Source of the DNA: Heterocephalus glaber
Lineage: Eukaryota > Chordata > Mammalia > Rodentia > Bathyergidae
NCBI RefSeq assembly: GCF_000247695.1
Contig: NW_004624843.1
Location: 1,315,353-1,379,352 of the forward strand
DNA length: 64,000 nt
Direction: 5' to 3'
Position 1 is the first letter of the stretch. Each line of letters starts with the position of its first letter. The position numbers were made by a program, and so were the translations under genes. Under the pieces are notes generated by a model. The model was not told where the DNA came from. It did not search any database and saw only the letters and a list, made by a program, of their open reading frames with translations. Below are positions 50,091-60,750 of the stretch, piece after piece.

Positions 50091-50639
50091 GTAGAGGTTA
50101 CAATTATCAACTTATCCCAGTGAGATGATGTAACACTAATGTAATTTACTGGAACAGAGAAAGGCTTGCTTTATAATAATCTAAAAGAGACTCAATATAT
50201 CTTTAATAAGATCCAATTTTTATAGACTATTCCACTGACTATTTTTTAAAGCACGAGCAACTTACGTATGAACTTTGTAGAGCCAGTTTTGCACGAGCAA
50301 GCTCTTAAATCCCAAGAGACTATAGATTACAATATGAGCTGTCAGGTCGCATTTCAATGAGTTTTCTCTCAGCCAAATCTCTGAAATGTCATCATTTTTG
50401 AAATTTCGGTTTATAGAAAACATCTATTTTGGAGGCAGGGCGGAGGGGGGAGATAAGCTTATCAATTGGCTTTGGGTCAAAAATTGTAATAGATTGTGGG
50501 TGTGCGGATATGTTGAACATTCTGATGTTTTGAAGTAAGAAATGATGTCTCCTACTTACCATTTTCCCAATGAGGACCTTATATAGAGAGCTTAACAGCT
50601 AATGCCTAATGAAGCTGTGGAATTGTCACTGAATAAAAG

Positions 50640-50765
50640 AATGACGTGTTAATACTACGTCCAGTTCTGTGCTAGCACTGGGCATACAAGGACAAGTAAA
50701 ACATGGTCCCCGCCCTCTAGGGGCTTTTGTGTTAGCCGGGGAATGAAAGAAGTATTCTGAGACGT
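50640..50765 (+). repeat. L2-like fragment
   Basis: GTGCTAGCACTGGGCATACA and GGTCCCCGCCCTCTAGGGGC resemble the L2 3' end. Confidence 0.45.
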
Positions 50766-53680
50766 TGAGGAAATAATGGAGAAAGAGAGAGAGCCCCATT
50801 AATTGTACTGGGAGCAGCAGGAGTCCAAGTCTCCTCGAGGGAATTCGCATGCATGCATGCCACTAATTCAGTGCCAAGGGGACCTGAGGGAGGACATCCC
50901 TGGTGAAAGAGAAGGAGCAAAGGCACAGAGGTACTGGGAACATCTGCAGAGCTGCACTCAATTCACCGTGACCAGAGGCGATCTCCGTTCACACTGACCT
51001 CACCACATGTGAAGGACTGTCCGAAGATGACCAACTCAGGTTTGAATGGAACTTACGTGACAGCTGGGATGTGAAACTGGATGAACTGATTAGGAGATGC
51101 CTACTGCAAGAGGGAGGTAGATCGGTGGTGTCCAGCGATACCAGATACAGGAGGCTGAGAGGAGGGAGTGTGCACTGGAAGCGATGACTCAGGGCTCTTT
51201 GTGGGGAATGAGAGCACAGCACGGAGGCCCACCTGCACCCAGCGGGCTCCACTCGGCACAAATGGCAGTCCGGAAGGGAACACACCAGTCCTCCAGCAGG
51301 GGCCTCAGGAAACCCCAGCTCAGCAGTCGAGGTGCAATGGACCCAAAAAGAGGGAGAGTCCTTGGGAAATCTGATAAAGGTCATCACTAGTAATGGACTA
51401 GGAAAACAGCTGTAAAGCTTTGCTCATGGCCTTCAAGGAGAACATATATTTTAAAACACATTGCTATATACACAAGTGAAGAAAGTAACTGGACTTCTAT
51501 TTCAGGAAGTCATTCTTTCTGTCACGCTGTCATTGTGACCATTTAAAATACTTTCAAAGACAAAAGGCAGGATTCTAACCGTAGAGAGGGCTCCTGTGCT
51601 AGTAGTATTTTCAGCTGATTTCTGTCCACTGTTCCTGATCACAGTGGAGTGAATTATCCACTTAATTCAGCCCGTTTTTTAAAAAAAATTATTTATAAAG
51701 CTTATTAAGATAATACTCTAATAGGTTAAAGGGCCTAAAATAAGAGCGCAAGGAAGATATATATCTGATAGTCCACTGATCATTCTTAGCTCTTCCAGAC
51801 AATGTTCTCACAGTATGCTCGTGATAGACTTTTAGGAGGCTTGAGTTTTGGTACTAGACAAAGGTTTCAGAAATAGAAGAATAATTACAAGTAAAGTAGA
51901 AACTGGGTTAAATTTCAGGCACACTAAACCAATAGAGTGGCCTAAAAAAACTCAAATGGGTCTGTGAACTAGGAAATATTCTGCTACATCAAGAAAATAT
52001 CTTTTAAAAATGAGAAAATACTCTTAAAATAAATGGCCATGAGCTGCTCATAGCAAAACTCATTTGAAATGTATGCTACATAGAAGAACTCATTAGTAAT
52101 CAAAGTTGAACAAGAAAAACATTTCTTGTACACAAAATTTTAATTGAGTTTCTCTCAATTATTTTTAAGTACACTAAAATTACTAAAATGAATGTCACTT
52201 TCATGAGTAATTTATTTGGTTTTCCCTAAAATGATATTTTCGGTATATGAGGAAGGTGAATTTCCTAAAACAATTCTAACAAATCTTTTGATTTGTAAGC
52301 TTAGATCACTGGGCACTTGGCAAAATAGAAAACTTATCTTTTGCAATTCAAAAACATGTATTCATTGTAAATTCACATCCCTTCTAGAATTTTATAGAAA
52401 CAACAAATGCCAAATGTCTATTGCTGCCTTGGTTCAATGCTACCATGAAGTCTAAGAAAGTTTTTTAAATTGTCAAAATGGGATGCTCCTGTATAAACTG
52501 ATCACGGGAAAATTCAACTTGCAGATTGTTTTTTGTATTTTTAAAAAGATGGCTCCAGGCCTTCTTTGGGGCAGGGGAGATGACCCTGACTTAAATAGAT
52601 CCTCTTACCTAGGTTTAATTACGCCGCCCTCAGTTTTCTCCCAAGTGCATAATGATAGCTCTGTCACTTCCCTCTGTGATCTGCCATTATGTACGTGGAG
52701 GAAAAGCATGCACTGTAAGCTACACGGAAGCTCCACAGGTCCTACGGGGAAGGGTGTGAGGTGCTCAGTATGAACCCCATGTGGCTTCAGGCCCATTAGC
52801 TCCAAGGACATGTGGGTCCCCGACTGGGAAAACCCATCTGTTTGGAAGCTCACCACGATGAAGTGTCAATTTTGGGGAATCACTACCTTAATATTCATTA
52901 ATAGCTTTTAGGCTCCTAATCCCCTACTGAATGTATTTTCTTCCATAATTGCTACTTTTCAAAAGGGCTGCCAAAGTAGGCATTTCCATTCTCTGAAAAA
53001 CGCAGAGGAGAACATGTTTTATATTCATCTGCGAACCGCTTGTGCTAATGTTGCAGCTCTAGGATACAGAGACTGTGGGCTTTCCTGGCATAATGATCCA
53101 TTCTGCTTTGAAATGAACTGTTAACGCTGGCAGTGCGGAGTTTTTTTCTTTTTGTAATCTCTTTGGGTCATGGTTTTACAACTGTCTAAAGTGCATAGAA
53201 AAAATAGATTACAGAGGAAATTTTGAAATGTTGAAAATCTCTACTTTGGAGTTTCATTTGTTGGCCTATTTATTTTTTCCCGTAAAATCTGTCCAGAACC
53301 CCAGTGTACTGTGGAGTAATTGACTTCAATTATTTGAGATGCTATTAGCCAATGAATGAAGTTTTCGGTAATGTAATTTGTAATCTGGCCTTTATCCTCT
53401 ACTTGCTTTCCTGAGAATGAGCATATTTTCAAAGAAAGCCTATTTTTCCATCATCCTCAATAAAATACGGTATGTAGATTTCACCTAGATTAGGGATCGA
53501 AACAAACCCACGCACGTAGCCTTGGCTTAATCTGTGAAGCACAGGAGGAGGAGGAAGTAGAGGACTGGGAATAACCGCGCAGCACGAAGTGCGATCTGGG
53601 ATGAGCACCGTAGAATTTCTTCGCACAGCCTGGAAGTCGGGACAGTTTCTCCTCACACCTGGCGGTGAATTTCACATTCT

Positions 53681-53944
53681 CTAGCTGTACTTCACGCAGA
53701 CCTGGCACCTGCTGATCTTCTGGCGCTGCGCGTAGCCATCTTTTAAGGTGTCTGGTGACGGCGCAGAGGAAAACTGCAAGTCTGGTTTCACCGTGGTCAG
53801 CCAGAAGCTGTACTCATTTGCAAAAACGTGGCAGGTGCCCTGGCGCCCTTGGCATTCGAGGAACGGCGCCGCTCTGAAATCCTGTAGGCAGCTGCCAGGT
53901 GACATCAGGGCCTGCCCTCCTCCTTGGTCCCCAGCTCCTGTGTG
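53681..53944 (-). CDS. COL4A4: COL4A4 terminal coding exon (C-terminal part of NC1)
   Basis: Collagen IV alpha-4 forms the alpha3-alpha4-alpha5 network of the glomerular, cochlear and ocular basement membranes. This exon encodes the last 87 residues, from [19 protein letters not shown] to CQVCVKYS, then TAG at 53683-53681. It is the second half of NC1 repeat 2 and holds five of the 12 NC1 cysteines (in GSCL, LECQ, GTCH, SRCQVCV). The acceptor reads CTGGGCAG with AG at 53946-53945, and the exon opens in phase 0. Length and sequence match human COL4A4 closely from memory; the variable spot is near the end (DTLKDGYAQ). The exact frame, intact cysteines and good splice signals indicate a functional exon. 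Confidence 0.97.
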   Translation of the reverse strand, partial: HTGAGDQGGGQALMSPGSCLQDFRAAPFLECQGRQGTCHVFANEYSFWLTTVKPDLQFSSAPSPDTLKDGYAQRQKISRCQVCVKYS

Positions 53945-54339
53945 CTGCCCAGACAACAACAAAAAATTAGGGCTCAGACACCCGCAGGCAGCCCAGGTCG
54001 AGGCCTGCTTTTGACATTTTTCCTTAAATGATGCCATCAAGACCAAAACCCAAACTTGGAAGAAGAAAGAAGAGGAAGCATGTTGGGTGGGCGCACAAAG
54101 TAGAGCCCATTGCGTGACGGCTGGGGCAGATTCCTCCTGTAAATTCTACCAAAGCGCTCAAAAACATTAACAATAAAAAATAACAGCCTGTTTCAACAGA
54201 CTGGTTTGCAGCATTTTTTGTGAGCCCACGTCCTGCTGTTGTCCGCTCCGAGAACACACTTACTGGCCCGTCCACCAGAAAGGGTAAGAGCGGGTGCTAG
54301 GAGGCAGCAGGCGCCGCGGTTCAGGGGTGGAGCGCTCAC
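53945..54339 (-). other. COL4A4: COL4A4 last intron
   Basis: This is a short intron (395 bases) between the two C-terminal NC1 exons, bounded by GT at 54339-54338 and AG at 53946-53945 on the minus strand. I see no repeat inside it. Confidence 0.9.
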
Positions 54340-54626
54340 CATCAGGAACGAGTACCCGATCCAGAGGCTCCTCCAGGCCCGGGGACACGGCGGGATGGCC
54401 TGGTCCTGGCTGTGCACCGCCACAGCCTGCGCTGGAGCCTCGCACACGGCGCAGCGGCTCACGTGGGGTCGGATGTCTTCCTCCGACACGGGCGCCATGG
54501 GGAGGGGCGCGGCGCTGGCCAGCCAATAGGACCTGTCGTTCCTCCGGGCGTAGTGGCACACTTGGTGGACGTTGCAGTAGGCAAAGGGCAGCGTGCTGAA
54601 CACAGGAAGGCAAGATCCCGCCAGAC
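54340..54626 (-). CDS. COL4A4: COL4A4 penultimate coding exon (central NC1)
   Basis: This exon encodes 95 complete codons, from [17 protein letters not shown] through LWIGYSFLM, linking NC1 repeat 1 to repeat 2. It contains the type IV collagen hallmark motifs [18 protein letters not shown] and SLWIGYSF and six NC1 cysteines. NC1 domains select chain partners and trimerise, then join two protomers head to head outside the cell. The acceptor CCTCCAG has AG at 54628-54627 and the donor GTGAGC starts at 54339. The exon opens in phase 1 (two bases finish a Gly codon) and ends in phase 0. It is rich in GC and CpG compared with flanking introns, which opens long chance reading frames on the other strand. 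Confidence 0.97.
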
Positions 54627-55169
54627 CTGGAGGGAAGAGGAGACAGGGCTGCGTGGGCAGCTCTTCCCACGTGTGGCGTCGAACACACCTGCTCTGGGCC
54701 GTGGTGGCCCCCGCCCAGCCCTGCTCCATTCGTCCCTCTCTCGTGAGCCCCAGGCCTGCACAGGAGCAGGGACGCATCGGTCCTCAAGGAGCGTGGGTCC
54801 AGGACAGAGGCGGGTGAGCAGACGTGGAAATCCAGCCCGCAAGCCTCGGAAGGAGAAGCCAGGACCTCCCCCAAGCACGGCTGGAAGGAGCTGCTTTACC
54901 CGGGACGCAGGATGGAGCCAGGTGTGGCCATGGCCGTGATGACTCCAAGAAGATGCTGCCTCCCTGGGGCTCAGAGAACTCAAAGCTCAGTGAGGCGCTG
55001 GGAGGGCAGTGTGTGTAGAACTCACTGCCCACTGGCGCCATAGCCTTCCTGCAGCCTCCTGCCTAACCAGCCGTCTAGGAAGGACAGAGTCTGCCAGCGC
55101 CCAGACTCTTAAATCCTTGCCTTGAAACTGCTCCGGGCAGCTCACAAATCTACTAAAGTGGACGGGGAA

Positions 55170-55372
55170 GCCGGGCAGAGTGGTGCACTTGCAATCTTAG
55201 CACTCTGGGAAGCTGAGGCAGGAGGATCGCAAGCTCCAGCCCAGCCTGGGAAACATAGCGATGTGTGAAACCCTAGCTCAAAAATGAAACAATTAAAATA
55301 AATGAGGCTGGAGACGTAGCTCAGTGCAAAGGTTCTGAATTCAATCCCCAGTGCTACAAAAAGAAAAAGAAA
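55170..55372 (+). mobile_element. B1-dID dimeric SINE
   Basis: B1 half with GCACTCTGGGAAGCTGAGGC and AGCCTGGGAAACATAG, then a dID half from GGCTGGAGACGTAGCTCAG to CAATCCCCAGTGCTAC and an A-rich tail. The dID half has an internal deletion. Confidence 0.88.
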
Positions 55373-55596
55373 GTAAACAAGGAACACCCAGGGGTGACCC
55401 TCAGAACAGTCATGTACGTTAAAAACAAATGGGAGCAGGGCAGAGAGTTGATGCTGGCACCTTCCTTACAGAACTATCAGGAGCTGCCATGGCCCGACTC
55501 TCCCGTAAATAGAGGAACCCACCACATCTCATTAAATAATTTACATTTGGAAGTAAAAACTGCATTTTATGCAGTTAAAATAAACCCATCCAGGAA

Positions 55597-55761
55597 GATT
55601 TTTTTTCAACACTTAGGCCTTCATGCTGAGCTACATCCCCAGTTCTTTATTTTTTGAGGCAGTGTCTCAGCTAAGCGGCTAAGCTGCCCAGGCTGGGCTT
55701 GAACCTGTGATCCTCCAGCCTTAGCCTCCCAGAGTGCTGGGGTTACAGGCACATACCACAG
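55597..55761 (-). mobile_element. B1-dID dimeric SINE
   Basis: Reverse copy: CTGAGCTACATCCCCAG (dID) followed by CCAGGCTGGGCTTGAACC and GCCTCCCAGAGTGCTGGGG (B1). Opposite in orientation to the copy at 55170-55372. Confidence 0.85.
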
Positions 55762-56162
55762 AAGAGTCCTTTCCTAAAAGCAAACAGTAACCAACTGCTA
55801 CTTGCATATATGAAGACAATGTCTAATGCACAGGAAACATTTAAACTGATGGTGGATTTTTTTCTTCTGTTGTATAAAGAGTTCCGAGTTGGAATTCCTC
55901 TTCAGGTTTATTTTTAAAAAATACTTGATATACATGAAAAAAAAAAGCAAGCCAGGTGATAATCATATCTAGAATGAGATTCTTTGGCATCTCATAGATC
56001 ATAGATGTAACAGAATTAGTTGGAAATTAGCACAATCTTTTTAAAATAATGTTGATCCCATAAAGACTGGTGATAATTAAGAAGCTCACAGGTCTGTACG
56101 CCCAGCCCCACGGTTTTGCTGCACGCACTGCTGTGGCCAGGGGCCAAGCAGCGTGCCCCTAC

Positions 56163-56351
56163 CGAGGTCCTGGTTGTGTGCTTTCTCCTGCCCTTCCAGG
56201 TAGAGCAGGCTGTACCCACTCCAGAGCCGGGGCATCCCCATGGGGCAGGCGGGTTCCTCATCCGTTTGGCTGTGGACCACTAGGAGGAAGCCACTGAGGT
56301 AGCCAAGCCCACTCCCTTTGGGGCCAGGGTCGCCAGTTGGACCAGGAGGGC
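56163..56351 (-). CDS. COL4A4: COL4A4 exon joining the collagenous domain to NC1
   Basis: The first residues are the last Gly-X-Y triplets ([13 protein letters not shown]). They are followed by the start of NC1: [20 protein letters not shown], then [16 protein letters not shown] and EKAHNQDL. The phrases FLLVVHSQT and [19 protein letters not shown] are typical of alpha-4. It carries the first NC1 cysteine. The acceptor is TTATTCTTTCAG (AG at 56353-56352) and the donor GTAGGG starts at 56162. The exon is 189 bases, phase 1 at both ends, so 62 full codons plus split Gly codons at each junction. Splicing to 54626 restores the continuous reading frame DL-G-LAGSC. Confidence 0.96.
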
Positions 56352-56547
56352 CTGAAAGAATAAAGAAAGAAACACAGTTTAGGGAGTTCTGTTCAACAGC
56401 CACCTCTACCCACCTCTGTCCTGGCTGTATTAGGGATGGAGGGAACAGCAGGAAGCAGGATGCACTTTGGGTTTGACCAACAGTAGATGGAGAATACTCA
56501 TAAAAGCTTCTTCTGTAATGAACATGGAGACCTTTCCCCCTACTACT

Positions 56548-56760
56548 GGTCCCTAAACAGTACAGCATAACAAATATTTACAAAGCACTTGTATTAGGTG
56601 CCACAAGCACACTAGAGGTTATTTAATGCATATGGGAAGATGTGTGTAGGTCATACACAAATACTATGGCCTTTTCTAGAAGGGACTTGAGTGTCCTGGG
56701 ATTTTGGCGTCTGCAGGGATTCCCGGAGAGGAGACTGTGTTTGATCCATCCAACTTCTGG
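56548..56760. mobile_element. MER2-like Tigger fragment
   Basis: CTAAACAGTACAGCATAACA, AGATGTGTGTAGGTCATA and GGGACTTGAGTGTCCTGGG match the inner and 3' parts of MER2. The left end is missing. Confidence 0.7.
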
Positions 56761-57429
56761 GTGCGGGGGTCACATTAGCAGGAAAATCCTTGCCCTCTGC
56801 AAGTTTGCATTTCACTCAAGGAAGAGAAGTGACAACAAGCATAGCAGAAAGGGAAATTATGACACAGTCAAAGTACTGACAGGAAAAGGGCTGGAAGAAG
56901 ATAATGGCAGAGCCCAAGTGTGGGCTCCCTGCCCTCCCAGACTGTGTGGGGAGCAGGTGATTCTCAAAGCTGCTCCTCCTTACACCTGCCAGCCCAGCAC
57001 ACGGTCGGTTCCATTCTGAGGAGGGCCAGGGCTTGGGACCCATGTGCACAACTTTACATCTCTTCTTTGATAAGGGACAGGAGAAGCAGGAAGACCTGGC
57101 TAGCTCTACATTCTTGTTGGCAAATGAGAAGTGAGCAGTTGTATGAAATACAACCAAGGTCTGTGTCCCTGACACTGCTAGGGGCCGCCCCACTGACAAA
57201 GGCCACCAATCACTTCTTCTTCGAGAGCAAGAGGACATCGGACTTTGAAATGAAAAGGCCTTTTGTGTCTGGGAGACTGGCGGCTCGATCCATCTACACC
57301 ATAAACCACAGATTACAAAGTGGAGGCCTGCAGGCTGAGTCAGGTCTATCTGTGGTTTTGTTTGACCTGGCAAGATTTACAATTTGAAATTTTAGACTTG
57401 ACAAAAAGAGTGTAGAGCACAGTGGGTCT

Positions 57430-57439
57430 AACGTGTGTG

Positions 57440-57472
<33 letters not shown>
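57430..57472. repeat. GT microsatellite
   Basis: About 17 GT units with short interruptions inside a COL4A4 intron. Confidence 0.95.
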
Positions 57473-57473
<1 letters not shown>

Positions 57474-57630
57474 TGCAGGGGACTGAACCCAGGGCCTTTA
57501 TACTGAGCTACATCCTCATCTCTAGCCCGTTTTCTTGCTAAGTCGCTAAGTTGCCCAGACGGGGCTCCAATTTTCGATCCTCTTGCCTCAGCCTCCCAGA
57601 GCGTTGGGAACACAGGGGCGCATGGGCTTC
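57473..57630 (-). mobile_element. B1-dID dimeric SINE
   Basis: Reverse dID part (GACTGAACCCAGGGCC, GAGCTACATCC) and reverse B1 part (TTGCCCAGACGGGGC, GCCTCAGCCTCCCAGAG). The adjacent GT microsatellite probably grew from its flank. Confidence 0.82.
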
Positions 57631-57784
57631 ATCTTTTAGACTCACAGCTCCTTTGGGCTGCAGACCCCACTCAGCCCTCTTCACTCACTGCTACTCATTA
57701 TCAGCCTGGACTTGGACGCTACTTTCTGAAGATGCTGCTGTCTTAGGGTCTTCGGGGCCCTGCTGCCCACGGTACTGCCTGGTG

Positions 57785-57855
57785 CCCTTCCTTCCTTCCC
57801 TTCCTTTCCTGTTCTCCCTCCTTCTGTTCCTCCCTCCCTGCCTGCCTGCCTTCCT
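57785..57855. repeat. Pyrimidine-rich CCTT/CCTG low-complexity DNA
   Basis: Nearly pure C/T with CCTT, CTCC and TGCC units in a COL4A4 intron. Confidence 0.85.
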
Positions 57856-57927
57856 ATTTTTGGTGTGCTGGTGATGGAATTCGGGCCCCTGCACGTGCTA
57901 GGCAAGTACTCTTCCCTCGGCCCTGCA
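57856..57927 (-). mobile_element. dID monomer fragment
   Basis: TTTTGGTGTGCTGGTGATGG through GGCAAGTACTCTTCC resembles the reverse of a tRNA-derived dID monomer; diverged. Confidence 0.6.
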
Positions 57928-58455
57928 TGATGCTTCAGATTTCTATTCTGAACAGTCATACTTCTCCCTTTGGCTACTCTCTAATTTTTTCCAGAAGAGC
58001 CCAGGATTCTACAGGAATGCATTGTTGGCCTTACGATGAGATGAAGTAAATTCAGAGAACCAGAAGCCGGGAACTTCAGCTGGCTGCAGAGGGTGAGACC
58101 CGTCCCCAGGACCCTCAGCACAGCCTGTCAAGGGTGGCCACGTAGCAAGCCGGGGCGCGGGACCCTTCAAGAAAAACAACCCACAATCGAGCCTGGCGCA
58201 ATGCTGTGGAGCAGTGCGGGAGAACCGAGAATGCAGGACCCAGATGGGTTTCATGAAGGGTCGGCACCATGAGAACAAGGGAGATGCAGCCTGAGCTCCT
58301 CTGTTGTCTTTGTCTCCCTGATACCCGCTCAGCTGGTAACTAAGGCAGATGCTTTGAGCAGTAGTCAGTTTGCAAAGCGACTTCACGGGCAGAGCCTTGG
58401 TCTTCAGTGCATGGTCTGCAATGTCAGAAAAACAGAGGAGAAACAGAAACTCTAC

Positions 58456-58572
58456 CTGGTGCTCCAGGGCAGCCGGCCTCTCCGCTGTCCCCTGTGTGCC
58501 CGGGAGGCCCGGGAGGCCCAGGGACTCCATCCTCGCCCCTCCTGCCATCCGGCCCAGGCTTCCCTTTGCACC
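58456..58572 (-). CDS. COL4A4: COL4A4 collagenous exon (Gly-X-Y)
   Basis: In the phase-1 frame the exon reads [38 protein letters not shown]: an unbroken Gly-X-Y run once the split Gly codons at both ends are counted. The length is 117 bases, exactly 13 triplets of nine bases, as usual for collagen exons. AG of the acceptor is at 58574-58573 and the donor GTAGAG starts at 58455. The phase matches the next exon at 56351. Two cysteines interrupt X/Y positions, which is characteristic of alpha-4-like chains. Other frames across the exon give no Gly periodicity. An imperfect acceptor, described separately, is the only oddity. Confidence 0.9.
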
Positions 58573-58576
58573 CTGC

Positions 58577-58596
58577 ACAAAAGTTCACAAAAGTTC
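58577..58596 (-). repeat. Tandem 10-mer at a COL4A4 splice acceptor
   Basis: ACAAAAGTTC occurs twice in a row (58577-58586, 58587-58596). On the gene strand it forms duplicated GAACTTTTGT directly before the GTGCAG acceptor of the exon at 58572. Confidence 0.9.
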
Positions 58597-58786
58597 ACAA
58601 CAGCGGTGGCAAAAATTGCATGACTCCTGCTAGCAGTGACCATGTGCTTATGCCTGCCTGCCTTCCCGGGGCTTCCTTCCCTTCCCTGCATCTGCTCATT
58701 TAGTCTTCCCGACTGAATGAAGTTGGGGTTATACCTTCTGCACTTGGCTGCTAGGGTAACTGAGGTTTCGAGAGGTCAGGTAACTT

Positions 58787-58872
58787 ATTATTATTTTTTG
58801 GTACCAGGATTCGAACCCAGGGCCTTTGGCTTGCCAGGCAGGCGCTGTGCTGCTGAGCTACATCCCTGGCCC
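58787..58872 (-). mobile_element. ID-like or dID SINE inside a MIR-like repeat
   Basis: T-rich tail, GGTACCAGGATTCGAACCCAG and CTGAGCTACATCCCTGG identify a reverse tRNA-derived monomer. Its B-box region is closer to dID than to the ID-like copies elsewhere here. Flanks 58725-58786 and 58873-58945 resemble one MIR. Confidence 0.8.
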
Positions 58873-59815
58873 TTGACCTGATTAAGGCAACAAACCAGTA
58901 AAGGGATTGGCCAGATTTGAAGTCACAGACTGAGGAGGTGTTGAGACAGAGGTTTTTCCATTTTTTTCACGTTATTGTAATTTTGCCCTTAAAAGTATCA
59001 ATTAATCAATATTTGATTCAATATTATCTGTCTTTTTTTTTTTAAAGCCTAGATGGAAAAAGGAATGGAAATTAATAGGATTCAGTTGGGGGTCAAGTTT
59101 GGAGCCAGATAAGAGCAATATTTGTTAAAAATTGAGCATTCCCAACGTGCTAGGTACCAGGATGATTCCTCTACACGGATTATCCAAGTCTGGCTTCCAG
59201 GCAGCCTCAGGACTCTGTGGGCTCACAGCTCACAGGGCAGGAGGGAGGGAGGCCGGCTCGGAAGCCTCACAAGCAAGAGCAAGCCGTGCACAGAGCAAGC
59301 TCGGTCCAGGGGGCCTCGGTGTGGACTGGCTGCAGCCCATCAGACAAGTGAATTAACAACGGACACTGAGCCAAACCCTGTGCTTAAGCACCAGCCCTGT
59401 CAGGATGCAGGAGGCTTGAGGAGGTTTGATCTGGTTTGGGCAAATGAGCAGAAATCAGGGGCCCCGTGCAGCTTCCCTTGCGGTTGTGCTGGGCAGCAGG
59501 GTGTGGTGCCATCCACACTTGGTCCAGAGCTGCCGGCCTACAGCACCCCTGGCTGATAACCTTCCCCTGCATCCCACACAAGCACCATCCTGAAGACACA
59601 AGCATTGCTGTTCCCAGGAGCAGAGCCCACAGAAGTCCGACTGCAAGTCCTCTAGCATCTGCCCCGACAAGACTGGGCCAGGGCCTGGGAGTCTGCATTT
59701 CCAAAAAAAATTCCAACTGAGGCTGATGCTGCTGGTGCCAGGGCCCACATTTGAGAACCACCCTTCTAGGTAATAAGTTAAAGTTTGAAACTCTTTTGGT
59801 AATGTACTTTTTATA

Positions 59816-60178
59816 CAGTGGACCTTTGACTTACGAACTCAATTTGTTCCCAAGGGCTGGCTGTAACTCAAGTTGGTCAACTGAAGGCTCAGGCTCCTCT
59901 ACACTGCCTTCAAAGTCTCTCCCCTGTACACAGGCAGATCTCAGTGTCCTCAGAGAAACACTGGCTCAGGATTTCTCAATTAACCCACACAGGAAAGGAT
60001 GCTATCATGTTCCTTCCAGAACTCTGTAAGGGCTAAATCTGTATCTGAGACCATCTGGAAGCACAAGTGGCTGGCATTCAGGTTATAACTCAAGGCTTTG
60101 GTCATAAGTTAAACTAAAATTCCAGTCATAACCCAAGTTGTTCGTATGTCAGGCTGGTCATAACCAGAAGGTCCACTG
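59816..60178. mobile_element. Tigger-like MITE, copy B
   Basis: Same family as 31735-31933 but 363 bases. Left end CAGTGGACCTTTGACTTACG; right end in reverse CAGTGGACCTTCTGGTTATG; TA flanks at 59814-59815 and 60179-60180. GGCTGTAACTCAAGTTGG and CCAAGTTGTTCGTATGTCAG are shared with copy A. Extra internal sequence accounts for the length. Confidence 0.85.
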
Positions 60179-60329
60179 TATTTTGAAAATCGTATTTCTG
60201 CTTATTTGGGGGGGGGGGGCTGTTTTTCAATATTTTTTTCTTTTTCTCATTTTTACCAATTTTTAAAGTAGAAATTCTACTCGAGGAATTTATCTTAAGG
60301 AAACAACAATAATAATGACAAGCAGATTT

Positions 60330-60480
60330 ACTGTTTATTCTGTCAAGCAGTGTTCTTTATGATACTGAACTCAGTTTTCAGTCTTCTTTTACAGATAAGG
60401 AAACTGAGTCACAGAAAGGCTATGTGGTTGTACAGGTGTAGTCAGGTTTCAGAATCTCCATTTGTAACCATAGCACATTT
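60330..60480 (-). repeat. MIR
   Basis: TTTTACAGATAAGGAAACTG and AGTCACAGAAAGGCTATGTG are the reversed MIR core. Confidence 0.65.
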
Positions 60481-60599
60481 TCATAATCAGGGATGCTTAG
60501 GGTAAGAAACTTATTATCCAGAAAGATATTCATTACCAATTGCTTGTCATAATCCATTTAAAGTAGAAACACCTTAAATCAGAGTTGTCCTTTCAGTCA

Positions 60600-60750
60600 T
60601 TCCCCGGCCAGCAGCAACACTACCTGGGAACTTGTCAGAAACAAGGAATCTCAGAGCCCTGACAGGTAAGGAGGCCAAGTCCAGGGTGGGGCCCTGAAAT
60701 CTGCATTCTAACAAGCTTTCCAGGGGACCCGGATGCTCCAGGAAGCTCGA
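60600..60750 (+). mobile_element. MER5A-like fragment
   Basis: ACTACCTGGGAACTTGTCAG, AGGAATCTCAGAGCCCTGAC and GAAATCTGCATTCTAACAAG resemble MER5A with internal changes. Confidence 0.6.

Larger units (their letters stand above)
49465..53680 (-). other. COL4A4: COL4A4 3' UTR (proposed extent)
   Basis: The long non-coding region after the COL4A4 stop codon fits the family: human COL4A4 mRNA has, as I recall, a 3' UTR of 4 kb or more. The end is placed just past the minus-strand AATAAA at 49485-49480. A second AATAAA at 49856-49851 would give a shorter form. Older MIR and L2-like repeats lie inside (49935-50090, 50640-50765). The rest has no coding signal. Confidence 0.4.
54627..56162 (-). other. 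COL4A4: COL4A4 intron between NC1 exons
   Basis: The intron is about 1.5 kb, GT at 56162-56161 to AG at 54628-54627. It contains two B1-dID SINEs in opposite orientation (55170-55372 and 55597-55761), which could form an inverted-repeat RNA hairpin. The part next to the 54626 exon is GC-rich and repeat-free. Confidence 0.88.
56352..58455 (-). other. COL4A4: COL4A4 intron between collagenous exon and NC1
   Basis: The intron is about 2.1 kb, GT at 58455-58454 to AG at 56353-56352. It holds a MER2-like fragment (56548-56760), a GT microsatellite (57430-57472), a B1-dID SINE (57473-57630), CCTT-rich low-complexity DNA (57785-57855) and a dID monomer (57856-57927). I found no Gly-X-Y exon inside. 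Confidence 0.85.

Noticed and set aside
54193..54983. Several long open frames on both strands around the central NC1 exon
   Set aside because: Only the minus-strand frame at 54340-54626 matches collagen IV. The rest are shadows of a GC-rich exon and its flanks.
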